From: Candidatus Rokuibacteriota bacterium
GTDB taxonomy: Bacteria; Methylomirabilota; Methylomirabilia; Rokubacteriales; CSP1-6
Direction of reading: 5' to 3'
NCBI GenBank assembly: GCA_016179165.1
Contig: JACORX010000170.1
Location: 1 to 7,619 of the forward strand
Length of the DNA stretch: 7,619 bases
Position numbers and translations under genes: made by a program
Shown: positions 6,744-7,619 of the stretch, piece after piece
How the letters are laid out: the number at the start of each line of letters is the position of its first letter
How positions within the stretch are numbered: the first letter of the stretch is position 1
Notes under the pieces: model-generated
The model's database searches: none
What the model saw: only the letters and a program-made list of their open reading frames with translations
Told to the model about the DNA's origin: nothing

Positions 6744-7439
6744 TCAGGCGCGGCGGCCTTGCTGGATCCAGGTCAGCGCCCAGTTCACCAGGAACATCAG
6801 GAGCAGCAGGATCAGCGAGAGCGCGATGGCCGCGTCGAAGTTGCCCTTGCTCGTCTCGAGCACGGTCGCCGTGGTCAGCACGCGCGTCGAGCCCTTGATG
6901 TTGCCGCCGACCATGAGCGAGGCGCCCACCTCCGAGATGACGGCGCCGAAGCCCGCCATGACCGCCGCCAGCATGGGCAGGCGCGCCTCCTTTAATAGGG
7001 TCCAGACCATCTGCGCCCGCGAGGCGCCGAGCGCCAGGAGCTGGAGCCGGAACTTCTCGGGCACCTGCTGGATAGCCGCCAGCGTGAGCCCCGTGACGAT
7101 GGGCGCGGCGATCACGAGCTGGGCCAGGATCATGGCCGTGGGCGTATAGAGCAGCTCGAGCATGCCGAGGAGCCCATTCCGCCAGAGGATGATGGTCACG
7201 AAGAGCCCGACCACGACGGGAGGAAGCCCCATGCCCGTATTGATCAGGCTCACGGCGAAGCCGCGCCCCGGAAAGCGTGTGAGTGCCACCGCAGTTCCCA
7301 GCGGGATGCCGACCACGAGCGAGAGCAGCGTGGCCGTCGCCGAGATGCCGAGCGACAGCCACGTGATCTGCCAGACCTCCGCGTCCCCCGACAGAAGGAG
7401 GCGCAGGGCCTGGGCAATCCCCTGACCGATGAGCTCCAT
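6744..7439 (-). CDS. tupB: Tungstate-type ABC transporter permease, TupB-like
   Basis: A 231-residue inner-membrane permease. Hydrophobic segments lie at about 25-54, 66-86, 98-122, 153-176 and 203-222. The coupling loop is 'LLALGASRAQMVWTLLKEAR' (134-153), followed by 'AVISEVGASLMVGGNIKGST' (166-185). The TupB-specific block 'GMGLPPVVVGLFVTIILWRN' (69-88) and then 'LLYTPTAMILAQ' distinguishes it from ModB, CysT and WtpB. The N-terminal 'LLSGDAEVWQITWLSLGISA' is also typical. TupB normally works with the binding protein TupA and the ATPase TupC. Here the next gene is modA, and no tupA follows or directly precedes. The ATG at 7439 has only a distant AAGG upstream. The partner ATPase is probably the one at the far end of the operon. 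The family call is strong, while the substrate (tungstate versus molybdate) is inferred. Confidence 0.9.
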   Translation of the reverse strand: MELIGQGIAQALRLLLSGDAEVWQITWLSLGISATATLLSLVVGIPLGTAVALTRFPGRGFAVSLINTGMGLPPVVVGLFVTIILWRNGLLGMLELLYTPTAMILAQLVIAAPIVTGLTLAAIQQVPEKFRLQLLALGASRAQMVWTLLKEARLPMLAAVMAGFGAVISEVGASLMVGGNIKGSTRVLTTATVLETSKGNFDAAIALSLILLLLMFLVNWALTWIQQGRRA

Positions 7440-7453
7440 CGCAGGCCGATCAG

Positions 7454-7618
7454 CTACCTTTTCTTCCGAGCACGTTTCGCTTGCTTCGCTAGAGCGGGTC
7501 CGGCGCCGTCGTGTTCGATCGCAATGAGAGGGATGCGCAAATCGTCAGCTCGAGCCGCTCGAACATGCTTCTTCGCATCCGCCATACGAGGCCCTCGATC
7601 CGTAAGGAACACTCCGAG
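7454..7618 (-). CDS. C-terminal end of an unidentified basic protein (5' part outside window)
   Basis: A frame open to the window edge encodes 54 residues, including 'GVFLTDRGPRMADAKKHVRA' and a strongly basic end, KQAKRARKKR, before TAG (7456-7454). I do not recognise the family. It is not the C-terminus of a TupA-type binding protein, which would lack such a lysine/arginine tail. It ends 14 bases before the tupB-like start on the same strand and may be co-transcribed with the importer. Its last 60 bases are less GC-rich than the importer genes. Alternatively, the importer promoter could lie inside this frame, but I found no convincing promoter motif there. Confidence 0.5.
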   Translation of the reverse strand, partial: LGVFLTDRGPRMADAKKHVRAARADDLRIPLIAIEHDGAGPALAKQAKRARKKR

Positions 7619-7619
7619 C

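Noticed and set aside
7550..7562. Palindrome TCGAGC-C-GCTCGA near the right edge as a regulatory site
   Set aside because: It lies within the coding frame of the upstream gene, is of a composition common in GC-rich DNA, and is over 100 bases from the tupB start with no promoter nearby.
7440..7619. ModE-type operator or molybdenum-cofactor riboswitch before the importer operon
   Set aside because: No TATATAAC-like half-sites or long structured leader are visible. The space is occupied by another coding frame. Any such element would have to lie outside the window.

Overview
The window is GC-rich, compactly coded bacterial DNA. Most gene gaps are under 30 bases or are 4-base start/stop overlaps, several starts are GTG, and third codon positions are strongly G/C. 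The protein types (a YdcH/DUF465 protein, an AcuC-type deacetylase, ABC oxyanion importers) and the high GC suggest a Gram-negative soil or groundwater lineage. Methylomirabilota/Rokubacteria or a deltaproteobacterium-like group would fit, but nothing here fixes the taxon. No RNA gene, insertion sequence, CRISPR array or replication origin is visible, and no stretch over 300 bases lacks a gene.

Left part (1-1112, plus strand). The last 30 residues of an unidentified protein are followed by a two-gene type II toxin-antitoxin module: a Phd/YefM-like antitoxin (197-481) and a VapC-like PIN toxin (478-900), overlapping by GTGA. The module has a plausible sigma70-type promoter whose predicted transcription start falls on the antitoxin ATG, so the mRNA may be leaderless. 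Near-identical 19-base direct repeats lie exactly 700 bases apart at its two ends. After it comes a relic of a class I SAM-dependent methyltransferase, shortened at both ends, running convergently into acuC.

Middle part (1124-3014, minus strand). A three-gene unit reads ydcH, moaC, acuC: a small DUF465 coiled-coil protein, the cyclic pyranopterin monophosphate synthase of molybdenum cofactor synthesis, and a zinc-dependent AcuC/class I HDAC-fold deacetylase. moaC and acuC overlap by GTGA. A strong promoter candidate (TTGACA, 18 bases, TATAAG) sits in front of ydcH, and its -35 box contains the stop codon of the gene upstream.

Right part (3082-7439, minus strand). A five-gene importer operon for molybdate and/or tungstate reads tupB-like permease, modA binding protein, modB permease, modC ATPase, and a second TupC/WtpC-like ATPase with a C-terminal TOBE domain. 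Two permeases and two ATPases appear with only one binding protein. The Mod set is nested inside the Tup pair, and no tupA is visible. The end of another, unidentified minus-strand gene lies just upstream (7454-7618).

Together the minus-strand genes link uptake of the metal oxyanion (Mod/Tup) to an early step of cofactor synthesis (MoaC). The deacetylase and YdcH are passengers or unrecognised partners. The points most worth checking are the nested Mod/Tup importer lacking TupA, the acuC-moaC coupling, and the repeat-bracketed, possibly leaderless toxin-antitoxin module beside a broken methyltransferase gene.
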